Source: Schaalia suimastitidis DSM 15538
Lineage (GTDB): Bacteria > Actinomycetota > Actinomycetes > Actinomycetales > Actinomycetaceae
Direction of reading: 5' to 3'
NCBI RefSeq assembly: GCF_000429105.1
Contig: NZ_AUBF01000006.1
Location: forward strand, 1-64,000
Length of the DNA stretch: 64,000 nt
The notes beneath the pieces are model-generated. The model was not told where the DNA came from and did not search any database. It was given only the letters and a program-made list of their open reading frames with translations. Below, in pieces: positions 52,588 through 61,044 of this stretch. The translations under genes and the position numbers were made by a program. Position 1 is the first letter of the stretch. The number at the start of each line of letters is the position of its first letter.

Positions 52588-54495
52588 TCAGCGCAAGTAA
52601 TGGCGCTGCGGCGCCCGATTAACCACATGCTCCTGGTAGGCACGCTGGGTACTCTCCAAACGGGACACCTCACTGACCGGTACATCCCACCATGACGACG
52701 ACGGTGGATTTGGCCCGCACAGATCTGTCTCAATATGAATCATCGTGGCCCGAGGCGACGCCTCAGCCTGCCTGTAAGCCGCCTTAAACTCAGCAATGGT
52801 ATGTACCTCAATGACGTCAATACCCCAAGACCGAGCATTGGCAGCAATATCCACATCAAGTCGAATACCCTCACTGGTATGCGACGCGCCTACGCCGCCA
52901 ACACGGTAACGCGTCCCAAAACGCTGCGAACCACGTGACTCAGACAGTGCCCCAATGGAAGCGAAACCATGGTTTTGCAACAGGACAAAGATCGCCTTAA
53001 TTCCCTCTTGAGCCACCGTTGCCAACTCCATGGGAAGCATCTGATACGTGCCGTCACCAACGATAGAGACCACCTGTGACTGTGGCCGCGCCAACTTCAC
53101 GCCAATTGCTGCGGGTATCTCGTAGCCCATGCAAGAGAAGGCGTATTCGACGTGGTATTGCACAGGGGTGCGCGCACGCCACAGTGCCTGAAGATCCCCC
53201 GGCATTGAACCAGCAGCATTAATGACAATATCGTCCTCACCCATGAGTTCATTGAGCGCACCAAAGACCTCCACCTGAGAAGGAAGCGGGCCATGATCGC
53301 AATGGGTAAGCTCATCAACCACCGCATCCCACGCAGCCTTCACCTGCTCAATTTCATCCGAATACGCCTGGCTGACCCGATACTGTGCCAACGCCTCGGT
53401 AAGCGCACGAAGCGTTTCGCGGGCGTCCGCCACCAACATCTCACCCCCGTGCTTGACTGCATCAAAGGCCTTCACGTTGATATTGATGAAGGCAACATCG
53501 GGATTCTTAAACTGCGTATGTGACGCCGTAGTGAAGTCTGAATACCGGGTGCCAACGCCGATCACAAGGTCCGCCTGGTCCGCGAGCACATTCGCGCTGG
53601 CCGCCCCCGTTGAACCGACGCCACCGACTGCACACGGATGATCGAAGTTAATGGCGCCCTTACCCGCCTGCGTATCAGCGACAGGTATCCCTGTTGCTGA
53701 GGCAAATGCACGCAATTCTTCACTGGCTTCAGAGTAAATGACACCACCACCTGCAATAACGAGTGGCCGCTGAGCTGCGGCAATTTTCTTCACCGCACGC
53801 TCCAGCGAAGCGTAGTCTACCGGCGTGCGGCGTACATGCCACACACGTTTGTTAAACATTTCAACAGGGAAATCGTAGGCTTCGGCTTGCACATCCTGCG
53901 GCATAGCGAGTACCACCGCGCCAGTGTCTGCCGGATCGGTGAGGGTACGCATCGCCTGCATCAGCGAAGGGAGCAGCTGCTCTGGACGGTTAATGCGATC
54001 AAAGAAGGCCGCCACCGGACGGAAGGCATCATTGCAGGTAGTGTCTAACGTTTGGGCATTTTCAACCTGCTGAAGTACCGGGTCAGGAAAACGTGTAGCA
54101 AATTGGTCTGATGGGAACAAGAGGACAGGAAGTCGGTTTGTTGTCGCCAAGGCGGCACCCGTCACCATATTGAGAGAACCTGGCCCGATCGAGGCGGTGC
54201 ACATCAGGGTTTGCATTCGGTTCGTAGTCTTAGCGAATGCTGCTGCCGCATGAACAGCACCTTGTTCATTACGTGGCATGATGTACGGCATTTCGCCACC
54301 ATCGGGCGCCGAGTCCACTTCGTTTTGCAAAAGCGCTTGGCCGATGCCCGCAACATTGCCGTGGCCAAAAATACCCAGCGCTCCAGCAATGAGACGATGC
54401 TCCACCCCGTCACGCTCGGAGTACTGGTTGACGAGGAATCGGATCGTCGCCTGTGCCACGGTGAGGCGCACAGTTTCTTGTTGGGCATATGTCAT
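52588..54495 (-). CDS. iolD: 3D-(3,5/4)-trihydroxycyclohexane-1,2-dione hydrolase
   Basis: The 635-residue protein is a thiamine-diphosphate enzyme of the IolD type: N-terminal LTVAQATIRFLVNQYSERDG, central VIAGGGVIYSEASEEL, and the cofactor motif from GDGTYQMLPMELATVAQEG to LLQNHGFASIGALSES. It opens the inositol ring by C-C hydrolysis to 5-deoxy-glucuronate. Length is usual. The 218-base gap to iolB holds no gene, only G-rich sequence on the + strand. Thiamine need links it functionally to the thiamine importer of this window, but no co-regulation is seen. Confidence 0.96.
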   Translation of the reverse strand: MTYAQQETVRLTVAQATIRFLVNQYSERDGVEHRLIAGALGIFGHGNVAGIGQALLQNEVDSAPDGGEMPYIMPRNEQGAVHAAAAFAKTTNRMQTLMCTASIGPGSLNMVTGAALATTNRLPVLLFPSDQFATRFPDPVLQQVENAQTLDTTCNDAFRPVAAFFDRINRPEQLLPSLMQAMRTLTDPADTGAVVLAMPQDVQAEAYDFPVEMFNKRVWHVRRTPVDYASLERAVKKIAAAQRPLVIAGGGVIYSEASEELRAFASATGIPVADTQAGKGAINFDHPCAVGGVGSTGAASANVLADQADLVIGVGTRYSDFTTASHTQFKNPDVAFININVKAFDAVKHGGEMLVADARETLRALTEALAQYRVSQAYSDEIEQVKAAWDAVVDELTHCDHGPLPSQVEVFGALNELMGEDDIVINAAGSMPGDLQALWRARTPVQYHVEYAFSCMGYEIPAAIGVKLARPQSQVVSIVGDGTYQMLPMELATVAQEGIKAIFVLLQNHGFASIGALSESRGSQRFGTRYRVGGVGASHTSEGIRLDVDIAANARSWGIDVIEVHTIAEFKAAYRQAEASPRATMIHIETDLCGPNPPSSSWWDVPVSEVSRLESTQRAYQEHVVNRAPQRHYLR

Positions 54496-54713
54496 GGGTT
54501 TCTCCTTGCGGCGTTGTTCGAAAATCTAGTGTGCCTGCGGGCGCAGCGCGACGAGGCGGTGGCGAGTGAGGGAATGAGTAGGGTCGTCACTTAGTGGCGC
54601 AGCTTGGCGAGTGGGCGGTATGCGCCTTGGGGGGTGCGGTGTAGGTGGGTCGGTCAGTGGTAGCACTGGTGGTGAGTGGTGACACACGTTAGTCAATGGA
54701 TCGTGTCCGTGGG

Positions 54714-55604
54714 TCACCGGGCAGGATTCATCGGCGTCATCGGCAACCGAGGATCAACCACCTGGTCATCCCACGTAGTACGAACCCATGTGTGATGAGG
54801 GTCGTCGGTCATCAGCCATGTTGAATCCTCGGCCGGCCCTGCCATGACATTGAGGTAATACAGGTCGTATCCCGGAGCAGCGATAGATGGACCGTGATAC
54901 CCGTAGGGCATAATCACCATGTCACCGTGGCGAACTTCCGTACACACATCAATATCGTGGCCTGGCGACGGGTAAATGCGTTGGATCGCAAAGCCTTCAG
55001 CGCCATCTGCGCCTGAGCGAATTTCGTAGTAGTAAATCTCTTCAAGGATGCGTTCAACATCTGTGTGTTCGTCGTGCTTATGCGGTGGGTACGATGACCA
55101 ATTACCTCCGGGGGTAAGTACCTCGCAGGCCAAGAGGTGCGATGTTTCCACGTCATTACCCAAAGCGTAATTGTTGACTTGTCGCGAGGCCGGGCCTGCG
55201 CCTCGTAAAGTCGTCACTACCTCGCCGCGTGGGCAGTAGCGGATCGGCAGGTCGTGGGTTGCCTTCGAGCCAGGCAAGGCGATGCGCGCACCCGCCTCAC
55301 TGCCGAGGACCACATCAACGTTGCGGGGAATATACGCGTAGTCCGTAATGTCAGTAAATACGCTATCACGGCCTGTAATAACGAAATGCTCACCATCTAC
55401 GTCAACGACGCATCCACCAGAAAGCGGCAACACCAGATATTCCGTTTCACTGCCTGCGATTTCAACGCTGCTACCCGGGGCGATTTCTACGACGCGCAGC
55501 GAGGACCATTGCCACTGAGCATCCTCAGGGGTGAGGTCAACCGCGTACGGCCCATGTGATGTGGAGCCAGCGCGGCGAATATAACGATCTTGTGTCATGC
55601 TCAT
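54714..55604 (-). CDS. iolB: 5-Deoxy-glucuronate isomerase
   Basis: The 296-residue protein is a bicupin isomerase of the IolB type: VVEIAPGSSVEIAGSETEYLV and the metal-site region SYPPHKHDEH with GDMVIMPYGYHGPSIAAPGYDLYYLNVMAGP. It converts 5-deoxy-glucuronate to 2-deoxy-5-keto-gluconate, the substrate of IolC. The start overlaps the iolC stop (ATGA, 55601-55604). Confidence 0.95.
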   Translation of the reverse strand: MSMTQDRYIRRAGSTSHGPYAVDLTPEDAQWQWSSLRVVEIAPGSSVEIAGSETEYLVLPLSGGCVVDVDGEHFVITGRDSVFTDITDYAYIPRNVDVVLGSEAGARIALPGSKATHDLPIRYCPRGEVVTTLRGAGPASRQVNNYALGNDVETSHLLACEVLTPGGNWSSYPPHKHDEHTDVERILEEIYYYEIRSGADGAEGFAIQRIYPSPGHDIDVCTEVRHGDMVIMPYGYHGPSIAAPGYDLYYLNVMAGPAEDSTWLMTDDPHHTWVRTTWDDQVVDPRLPMTPMNPAR

Positions 55605-56593
55605 AGGGCCTTCCGGGTAGTGACATGCGGGGTGATCGCGTCATACGTCGCGATCAATGCGTTAACTTCGTCTTCTGTAGGCATTGCGGTTGAACATTCG
55701 AGGCGGGACGCAACTATGGCACCTGCGGCGGCCGCAAAGTGGAGGCAGCGTGGCAGCTCCCACCCTTGAAGTAGGGCGTGGCAGATTGCGCCGCCGAAGG
55801 CATCACCTGCGCCAAGGCCGTTGTAGACGTCGACAGGGATGGCTGGGATTGTTGCGGTCAGGTCACGACTGCGCAGCAAAGCGCCCGAAGGACCCTGTTT
55901 GACAATGGCAATATCAACACCGCGCTCAAGGAGCGCGTCGGCTGCACCTATTGCGTCGCGTCGACCAACCGCAACTTCACACTCTTTGATATTGCCAATG
56001 ACGATATTGACCTGCGGGAGAACGGTGTCGATCTCGCGTGCAGCGTCCGCCTCCTCGCCCCAAAAACGTGAGCGGTAATCAAGGTCAAGGATTGTCGTGT
56101 GCTCACGCGCACGAGTCGAGAGGACTTGGTGGTGTGCGCCGCGCGATGGTTCCTCTGATAGCCCAGTGACCGACAGCCACAGGATCGGTACGGTACGCAC
56201 CATATCGAAAGGAATGTGGTCACCGCTCAGCTGCAGGTCCGGCGCGGAAGGTTCCCGATAGAAATACAAGGGGAAGTTGTCGGGGGGGAAGATTTCACAG
56301 AATGTGACGGGCGTATTGAAATGTTCGTGGGCGATGACGTAGCGGTCATCCACGCCGAGGCGACGCATCTCTTTGCGCACGAAACGTCCAAATGGGTCAC
56401 ATCCAACGCCTGTGAGCAATGCTGTGCGGGTGCCGTGCCGCGCGGCGGCCACAGCAACATTGGCAGGAGAACCACCAAGGAACTTTCCGAAACTCACGAC
56501 GTCTTCAAGACCGACGCCTGTTTGAAGCGGATAGATATCAACACCGCTTCGCCCGATCGCAAGCAGATCGAAGTCGCAGGGGGCGGTAGACAC
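55601..56593 (-). CDS. iolC: 5-Dehydro-2-deoxygluconokinase
   Basis: The 330-residue protein is a PfkB-type kinase: DLLAIGRSGVDIYPLQTG, GGSPANVAVAAARHG, and the C-terminal anion-hole motif NGLGAGDAFGGAICHAL. It phosphorylates 2-deoxy-5-keto-gluconate. It has the kinase domain only, with no fused aldolase (DUF2090) domain. GTG at 56593 follows AAGGA. It is first in the minus-strand iol genes, divergent from the GntR gene. Confidence 0.95.
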   Translation of the reverse strand: MSTAPCDFDLLAIGRSGVDIYPLQTGVGLEDVVSFGKFLGGSPANVAVAAARHGTRTALLTGVGCDPFGRFVRKEMRRLGVDDRYVIAHEHFNTPVTFCEIFPPDNFPLYFYREPSAPDLQLSGDHIPFDMVRTVPILWLSVTGLSEEPSRGAHHQVLSTRAREHTTILDLDYRSRFWGEEADAAREIDTVLPQVNIVIGNIKECEVAVGRRDAIGAADALLERGVDIAIVKQGPSGALLRSRDLTATIPAIPVDVYNGLGAGDAFGGAICHALLQGWELPRCLHFAAAAGAIVASRLECSTAMPTEDEVNALIATYDAITPHVTTRKAL

Positions 56594-56664
56594 TCGTCAT
56601 TCCTTCCACGTCGTCGGGAAATGGAAAGTACATTAAGTCTCCCCCACCCACGACCTACAGTCAA

Positions 56665-56682
56665 GTTTTGTATTAACAAAAC
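56665..56682. promoter_or_regulatory. Operator candidate between iolC and the GntR gene
   Basis: GTTTTGTATTAACAAAAC has 7-bp perfect arms and lies between the divergent iolC and GntR-family genes. The core TTGTATTAACA (56668-56678) recurs in changed form before the transaldolase-like gene. It is a good candidate binding site for the GntR regulator encoded next to it. Confidence 0.65.
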
Positions 56683-56745
56683 AACATTCGCGCCGGTCAG
56701 GTATGCTAGTTATGTCATAATCCCTGTTGCACACCGGAGTAACCA

Positions 56746-57510
56746 ATGGCGGATACACCCTCAACGCTTGACGATCCTTTTATTCCACCAATCGTCCTTG
56801 ATCGCACATCGCCCGTTCCGCTGTACCACCAGATCTCACAGCCGCTTGAAGAGCTCATCGTCGCAGGCAAGATCACTGCGGGGCGCCTCATCGAAGATGA
56901 AGTATCAATGGCGCAACGCCTACACGTTTCGCGCCCGACGACGCGACGCGCACTGCAAGACCTGGTATCACGAGGATTGTTGACCAGACGTCGCGGAATT
57001 GGCACGCGCGTGACGCCATCACATGTGCGACGCCCTCTTGCGCTCACCTCACTGAACGAAGATCTTCAAAAAGCAGGGTTCGAGCCCCGCACAGCGGTTC
57101 TTGCCTACGAGGTACGTTTGGCAAATGAGGTCGAGGCCTCGTTCCTCAATCGTGAAGTTGGTACGGAGATTGTCTATATCGAGCGCAAACGCTCCCTTGA
57201 CGATCGCACCCTCGCCATCATGCACAACTACCTGCCAGCTGATATCGCGCCATCGTTGACCCAGCTCACACACACCGGTTTATACGCCTGCTTCCGGGAA
57301 CACAATGTCATTCCTGCCTCGGCACAACAAACGGTTGGCGCAAAAACGGCTGATGCCCAAGCAGCTGCACTCATGGGTATCGATGTCGGTGCTGCGCTGT
57401 TAACGATGCAGCGCACTGCTTACGATGCCCAAGGTGCTGTGATCGAATACGGCGATCACATCTATGACGCAGAACTGTATTCCTTCCACTTCACCCTCAC
57501 CGCTGATTAG
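56746..57510 (+). CDS. GntR/HutC-family transcriptional regulator (probable iol regulator)
   Basis: The 254-residue regulator has the GntR winged helix (about 25-95; PVPLYHQISQPLEELIVAG, then VSMAQRLHVSRPTTRRALQDLV) and a C-terminal UTRA ligand-binding domain (about 105-245) that in HutC-type regulators senses a small pathway compound. It lies divergent from iolC and upstream of the transaldolase-like gene, so control of the iol genes by an inositol intermediate is a strong inference. GGAG precedes ATG 56746. Confidence 0.9.
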   Translation: MADTPSTLDDPFIPPIVLDRTSPVPLYHQISQPLEELIVAGKITAGRLIEDEVSMAQRLHVSRPTTRRALQDLVSRGLLTRRRGIGTRVTPSHVRRPLALTSLNEDLQKAGFEPRTAVLAYEVRLANEVEASFLNREVGTEIVYIERKRSLDDRTLAIMHNYLPADIAPSLTQLTHTGLYACFREHNVIPASAQQTVGAKTADAQAAALMGIDVGAALLTMQRTAYDAQGAVIEYGDHIYDAELYSFHFTLTAD

Positions 57511-57699
57511 TGGACGCTGAGCAGGCAGTTTCTGCGCGGAATTAGCGCACTGCACCGCATCGAAAGACAAACCCGCTATTTTGCCACCCAAGTACGAGCA
57601 GTAACATCCGCGAGCCGCATTTTTTGCGCCACTAGCTGTCTACCACCAGGCTGCGGGCACGCGCATCCTTTCTCCGTGTCCACACCACCGCCAACAAGC

Positions 57700-57786
57700 A
57701 CACTCTCCCCGCGCACGCACCATCGCGTCACTGGCCCCACACCTCCTCGACGATCCCGGACACTCTCCCCGCGCACGCACCATCGC
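57700..57786 (+). repeat. 27-bp direct repeat, 60-bp period
   Basis: The same 27 bases, beginning ACACTCTCCCCGCGCACGCA, occur at 57700-57726 and 57760-57786 in the 505-base gene-free region between the GntR gene and the transaldolase-like gene. The 33 bases between are unrelated. No coding frame fits. Function unknown. Confidence 0.8.
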
Positions 57787-57908
57787 CAATGTGCTTACCC
57801 CTACCGCCTACTTACCTCCACCAACCAGATCCCGCACCAGCGCCTCGACAAGCCTCTACGCGACCAACAACCCTGGAGGCACTACGGATAACACCACCAA
57901 TCTCAATT

Positions 57909-57952
57909 TGTTCATACAATTAGTTGACATGTTCCATACAAACTATTAGGTT
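57909..57952 (+). promoter_or_regulatory. Promoter with two operator-like sites for the transaldolase-like gene
   Basis: TTGACA (57924-57929) and TAGGTT (57947-57952) are 17 bases apart, a good sigma-70-type promoter. Two sites resemble the operator at 56665-56682 when read on the minus strand: TTGTATGAACA (complement of 57909-57919) just before the -35, and TTGTATGGAACA (complement of 57930-57941) between -35 and -10. This placement fits repression. Confidence 0.6.
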
Positions 57953-58015
57953 GGTGTCATCTGAACAAAAGACCTGCCAATGGTGGCATGTCTTCGAGAC
58001 CTTTCAGGAGTCACC

Positions 58016-59098
58016 ATGTCGACGATCACACCCACGCCAGGACCGCTACTGACAGCATCCCAACAATTTCCAACGGTGCTGTGGAATGACTCGTCAGACC
58101 TTGAGGAACTTCGTCAATCCATCTCTTTTGGCGGCGTGGGGGCGACGTGCAACCCTGTCATCGCCTACACCACCATTTCAAAACACCGTGATATCTGGGA
58201 ACCTCGCATCCGACAAATCGCCGCAGATCACCCTACGTGGGGCGAATCGGAAATCGGATGGCAGGCAGTGAAAGATATGTCGGTTGAAGCGGCAGCACTC
58301 CTGGAGGATATCTTCGACCAACATCAGGGGCGTAACGGTCGCCTCTCTGTTCAAACCGACCCGCGCTACCACCGTGATGCCAAGAAACTCGCCGACCAAG
58401 CCGAAGAGTTCCACAACCTCGCCCGTAACATCGTGGTCAAGATCCCTGCAACCGCTGTTGGCTTAGAAGCCATTGAGGAAGCGGTATGGCGTGGTGTTTC
58501 TATCAATGTCACGGTTTCCTTCACCGTCGCACAAGCTGTCCAGGCAGCTGAGGCCATTGAGCGGGGACTTAACCGCCGCGAAGCTGCCGGACTCCCCATC
58601 GACCACATGGGGTGTGTCGTCACGATTATGGTGGGACGCCTCGATGATTGGTTCAAATCAGTGGTGGCTCGCGACCGTATCTTTATCGACGCCTCAGCAC
58701 TCGAATGGGGTGGCATCGCCGCATTTAAACATGCGTACACAATCTTTAGCGAACGTGGATACCGTTCCCGGGTCCTGTGCGCAGCATTCCGTAACGTCAA
58801 CCACTGGGCTGAGTTCCAAGGTGGCGATGTAGTTGTCTCGCCGCCCTTCGCCTGGCAGGAAATCATCAACGCGTCTGACTACACCGTCGAAGAACGTATG
58901 AGCGTCCCAGTGTCCGAGCACTACCTCCACGAACTGTCTCGCATCCCTGATTTCCGTCGCGCCTACGACATCGACGGTTTGTCAGTCGAGGAATTTGCTT
59001 CATTTGGGCCAACGCGTAATACGCTTCGACAGTTCCTTGACGCCGATGCCAAACTTGACGCCCTAGTCCGCGACCTCATTGTTCCCGCGGCACACTAA
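58016..59098 (+). CDS. Transaldolase-family enzyme of the iol locus
   Basis: The 360-residue protein has the transaldolase barrel motifs: GVGATCNPVIAYTTI (the 'TNP' region), GRLSVQTDPRYHRDA, Schiff-base Lys142 in VVKIPATAVGLEA and SINVTVSFTVAQAVQAAEA. It should be a class I aldolase or transaldolase. It is divergent from housekeeping Tal in the TTNPS segment. The position behind the GntR gene and the shared operator-like sites suggest a role in inositol breakdown. No iolJ aldolase is seen, so it might cleave 2-deoxy-5-keto-gluconate 6-phosphate, but an ordinary sugar-phosphate role is possible. AGGAG precedes ATG 58016. Confidence 0.82.
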   Translation: MSTITPTPGPLLTASQQFPTVLWNDSSDLEELRQSISFGGVGATCNPVIAYTTISKHRDIWEPRIRQIAADHPTWGESEIGWQAVKDMSVEAAALLEDIFDQHQGRNGRLSVQTDPRYHRDAKKLADQAEEFHNLARNIVVKIPATAVGLEAIEEAVWRGVSINVTVSFTVAQAVQAAEAIERGLNRREAAGLPIDHMGCVVTIMVGRLDDWFKSVVARDRIFIDASALEWGGIAAFKHAYTIFSERGYRSRVLCAAFRNVNHWAEFQGGDVVVSPPFAWQEIINASDYTVEERMSVPVSEHYLHELSRIPDFRRAYDIDGLSVEEFASFGPTRNTLRQFLDADAKLDALVRDLIVPAAH

Positions 59099-59252
59099 CG
59101 CAATAGTGCGCGATGCGCCAGCAACATGCGGTGAAACCATTGGCATACCTGTACCCAGTGGAATAGCCGCCAATCGGTCGTGTGGTCTCGTTGCTGCTTG
59201 GTCGGGTGAAGCAAGCGTCATTCGTCCTTGACCGACTCCATGACAACCATTT

Positions 59253-59314
59253 CTGTGGCGAATCTGTTTTGTGACCGACGCTCACGGTCACAAAACAGAT
59301 TCGCCACAGTTTTT
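59253..59314 (+). terminator. Strong terminator after the transaldolase-like gene
   Basis: A 25-bp perfect stem (59253-59277 and 59285-59309) with a 7-base loop is followed by TTTTT (59310-59314). This is the only hairpin in the window with both a very long stem and a clear T-run. Confidence 0.93.
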
Positions 59315-59406
59315 ATGCACACGTGGCAATTGCATGAGGAACGAAAGCCACCATGCCAAGCTCCGCCTCGCCAATTGTGGACCGACAACCAGCCTCCGCC
59401 CGATCA

Positions 59407-59530
59407 ACACACGGTACGGTAGCGGCACTTCCGTTCCGTGTGTCGACCACGCACAAAACACCCTCCAACACCCCTCCACAGCACCATCAACACACCAAAC
59501 GGACGCAACACGTCCATTCCGTGTGTCGAC
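59407..59530. repeat. Two-palindrome repeat element, second locus (41-bp units, 83-bp period)
   Basis: Units at 59407-59447 and 59490-59530 are 41 bp long and 83 bases apart, as in the array at 37781-38070. The first begins ACACACGGTACGG and ends CCGTTCCGTGTGTCGAC. The second begins ACACACCAAACGG. The first unit is close to the reverse complement of a second-type unit, so the element is two palindromes in opposite orientation. The spacer (59448-59489) resembles spacer 37822-37863 (shared CTCCAAyACCCC). It lies between convergent genes. Confidence 0.85.
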
Positions 59531-59627
59531 CCGTAGAGCTACCCCGCACACCCCACAAAAAGACACAAGACAACGGCACTACCTGCATCCAGCCCAACAC
59601 CACGCGCGCCAACAACACCCGGAGATA

Positions 59628-59667
59628 GGGTTAAAGGACAAAACCAACATGTTTTGTCCTTTAACCC
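59628..59667. terminator. Hairpin flanked by direct repeats
   Basis: A 17-bp perfect stem (59628-59644 and 59651-59667) with loop CAACAT. The 10-bp CCCGGAGATA occurs at both edges (59618-59627 and 59666-59675), like a small inserted unit. It probably serves as a terminator between the convergent genes. Confidence 0.75.
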
Positions 59668-59677
59668 CGGAGATACA

Positions 59678-59711
59678 GTTCGGGCCGTAACCAAACGGTT
59701 ACGGCCCGAAC
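59678..59711 (-). terminator. Hairpin terminator after the GH29 gene
   Basis: A 15-bp perfect stem (59678-59692 and 59697-59711) with loop AAAC lies 12 bases after the GH29 stop codon. No U-tract. Confidence 0.8.
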
Positions 59712-59723
59712 TCACTCTGCGTC

Positions 59724-61043
59724 CTAGCGGCGTCTCGCACGAACAATCAGAGGCAAACCTTCGCCAGAAGTCACGGTCAATTCACCGCTAGCCTCGTCAA
59801 ATGCCACCGCTGCATCTGCACATGTCGCCCGCGCATCCGCCCAATCGAAACCTGCAGGGAGGTCACCAATGCGTACACGTTGCCCGGCCTCGACAATCAA
59901 TGCGGCATGCTCATCGTGCCCAAGGGCACGTGCCCACCCATCACTTCGAAGCGGGTGAAGAACGTCGACACCAACAAGTTCAGCCTTACCGTCGACCATC
60001 CACTGCCCCATCGTCTCAAGACACTCGATCTGCTCAACAGGCAAAGTACCATCAGCTTTAGGACCGACATCAAGAAGCAAACGCCCGCCTCGTGCAACAA
60101 CATCCACCAGGTGTTTAATAGCGTCATAACCCGACAGGTACTGCTCGGACGTTTCAGCCCGGTTGTATCCAAACGATAGGCCAATGCCACGACAGTTCTC
60201 CCACACGGCGGCCCCTTCAGAGGCCAACATGTGCTGATACTCGGATGTCAGAAAATCGGAGTACACACCGCCATAGCGGTCATTAGTGACGCCATCAGGG
60301 CAGTGAGCGTAGAAATACTCGAAGAAACGGCCAAGGCCGTATTCTCCAAAGTGCTTGCCTTCATCTGGCCAGTTAATGTCGTTCCAGAACACGTCCGGCT
60401 GATAACGATCCACCAGATCAACTGCATGCAGATAGCAGTATCGGGCGTAATCGGCATCCTTAGGCCGACACAAGTCATTGCAATCTTCATCAGCGATGAT
60501 CGGCCTAAAGGGACGGTAATGCCAGTCGAGGCCACCCGAGTAGTACACCCCAAAGTGCATTCCTGCAGCGCGGGTCGCCTCGGCAATGTCACCAACAAGA
60601 TCCCTTCGAGGACCTCGCCGAACAGTATTGCGATTACCCGTTTCAGGGGCATCCCACAGTGTCACACCGTCATGATGTTTCGTCGTGGGCACCACGTAGT
60701 CGGCGCCAGCACGGGCAAAGAGCGAAGCCCACTGCGCCGGGTCAAAGAGGTGCGGATCCCACATGTCAAGGAAGGCCTCGTAAGGCAGGTTGCCATAAAG
60801 GTCGCGGTGACGCTGTTGCGCTGGAGAGTCCTCGATACGGATGGTATTCCAGTACCACTCGGCATAAGCGTTGTGGGTGAACCAGGTTTTCCAATCGGCC
60901 TCAGTACCCAGTTCACCATGCGGTTCTGCCCAAGCGGGAACCGAGTAGGGGCCCCAGTGGATGAAGATGCCCAGGGGCGCATCCTTGTACCACTGTGGTG
61001 TGGGACGTCGGAGATCATCCCATGTGCGTGCTGAAAACTCCAC
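59724..61043 (-). CDS. GH29 alpha-L-fucosidase (intracellular)
   Basis: The 439-residue enzyme has the GH29 barrel: PQWYKDAPLGIFIHWGPYSVPAW, YVVPTTKHHDGVTLWDAPETG, FGVYYSGGLDWHY and the nucleophile region PDVFWNDINWPDEG (Asp after Asn). It releases alpha-linked L-fucose with retention. No signal peptide, so it acts in the cytoplasm. GTG at 61043 is chosen because GGAGG lies 8 bases before it and it starts just after the permease stop. Being last in an ABC-importer operon, it probably trims imported fucosylated oligosaccharides. Confidence 0.92.
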   Translation of the reverse strand: MEFSARTWDDLRRPTPQWYKDAPLGIFIHWGPYSVPAWAEPHGELGTEADWKTWFTHNAYAEWYWNTIRIEDSPAQQRHRDLYGNLPYEAFLDMWDPHLFDPAQWASLFARAGADYVVPTTKHHDGVTLWDAPETGNRNTVRRGPRRDLVGDIAEATRAAGMHFGVYYSGGLDWHYRPFRPIIADEDCNDLCRPKDADYARYCYLHAVDLVDRYQPDVFWNDINWPDEGKHFGEYGLGRFFEYFYAHCPDGVTNDRYGGVYSDFLTSEYQHMLASEGAAVWENCRGIGLSFGYNRAETSEQYLSGYDAIKHLVDVVARGGRLLLDVGPKADGTLPVEQIECLETMGQWMVDGKAELVGVDVLHPLRSDGWARALGHDEHAALIVEAGQRVRIGDLPAGFDWADARATCADAAVAFDEASGELTVTSGEGLPLIVRARRR

Positions 61044-61044
61044 G

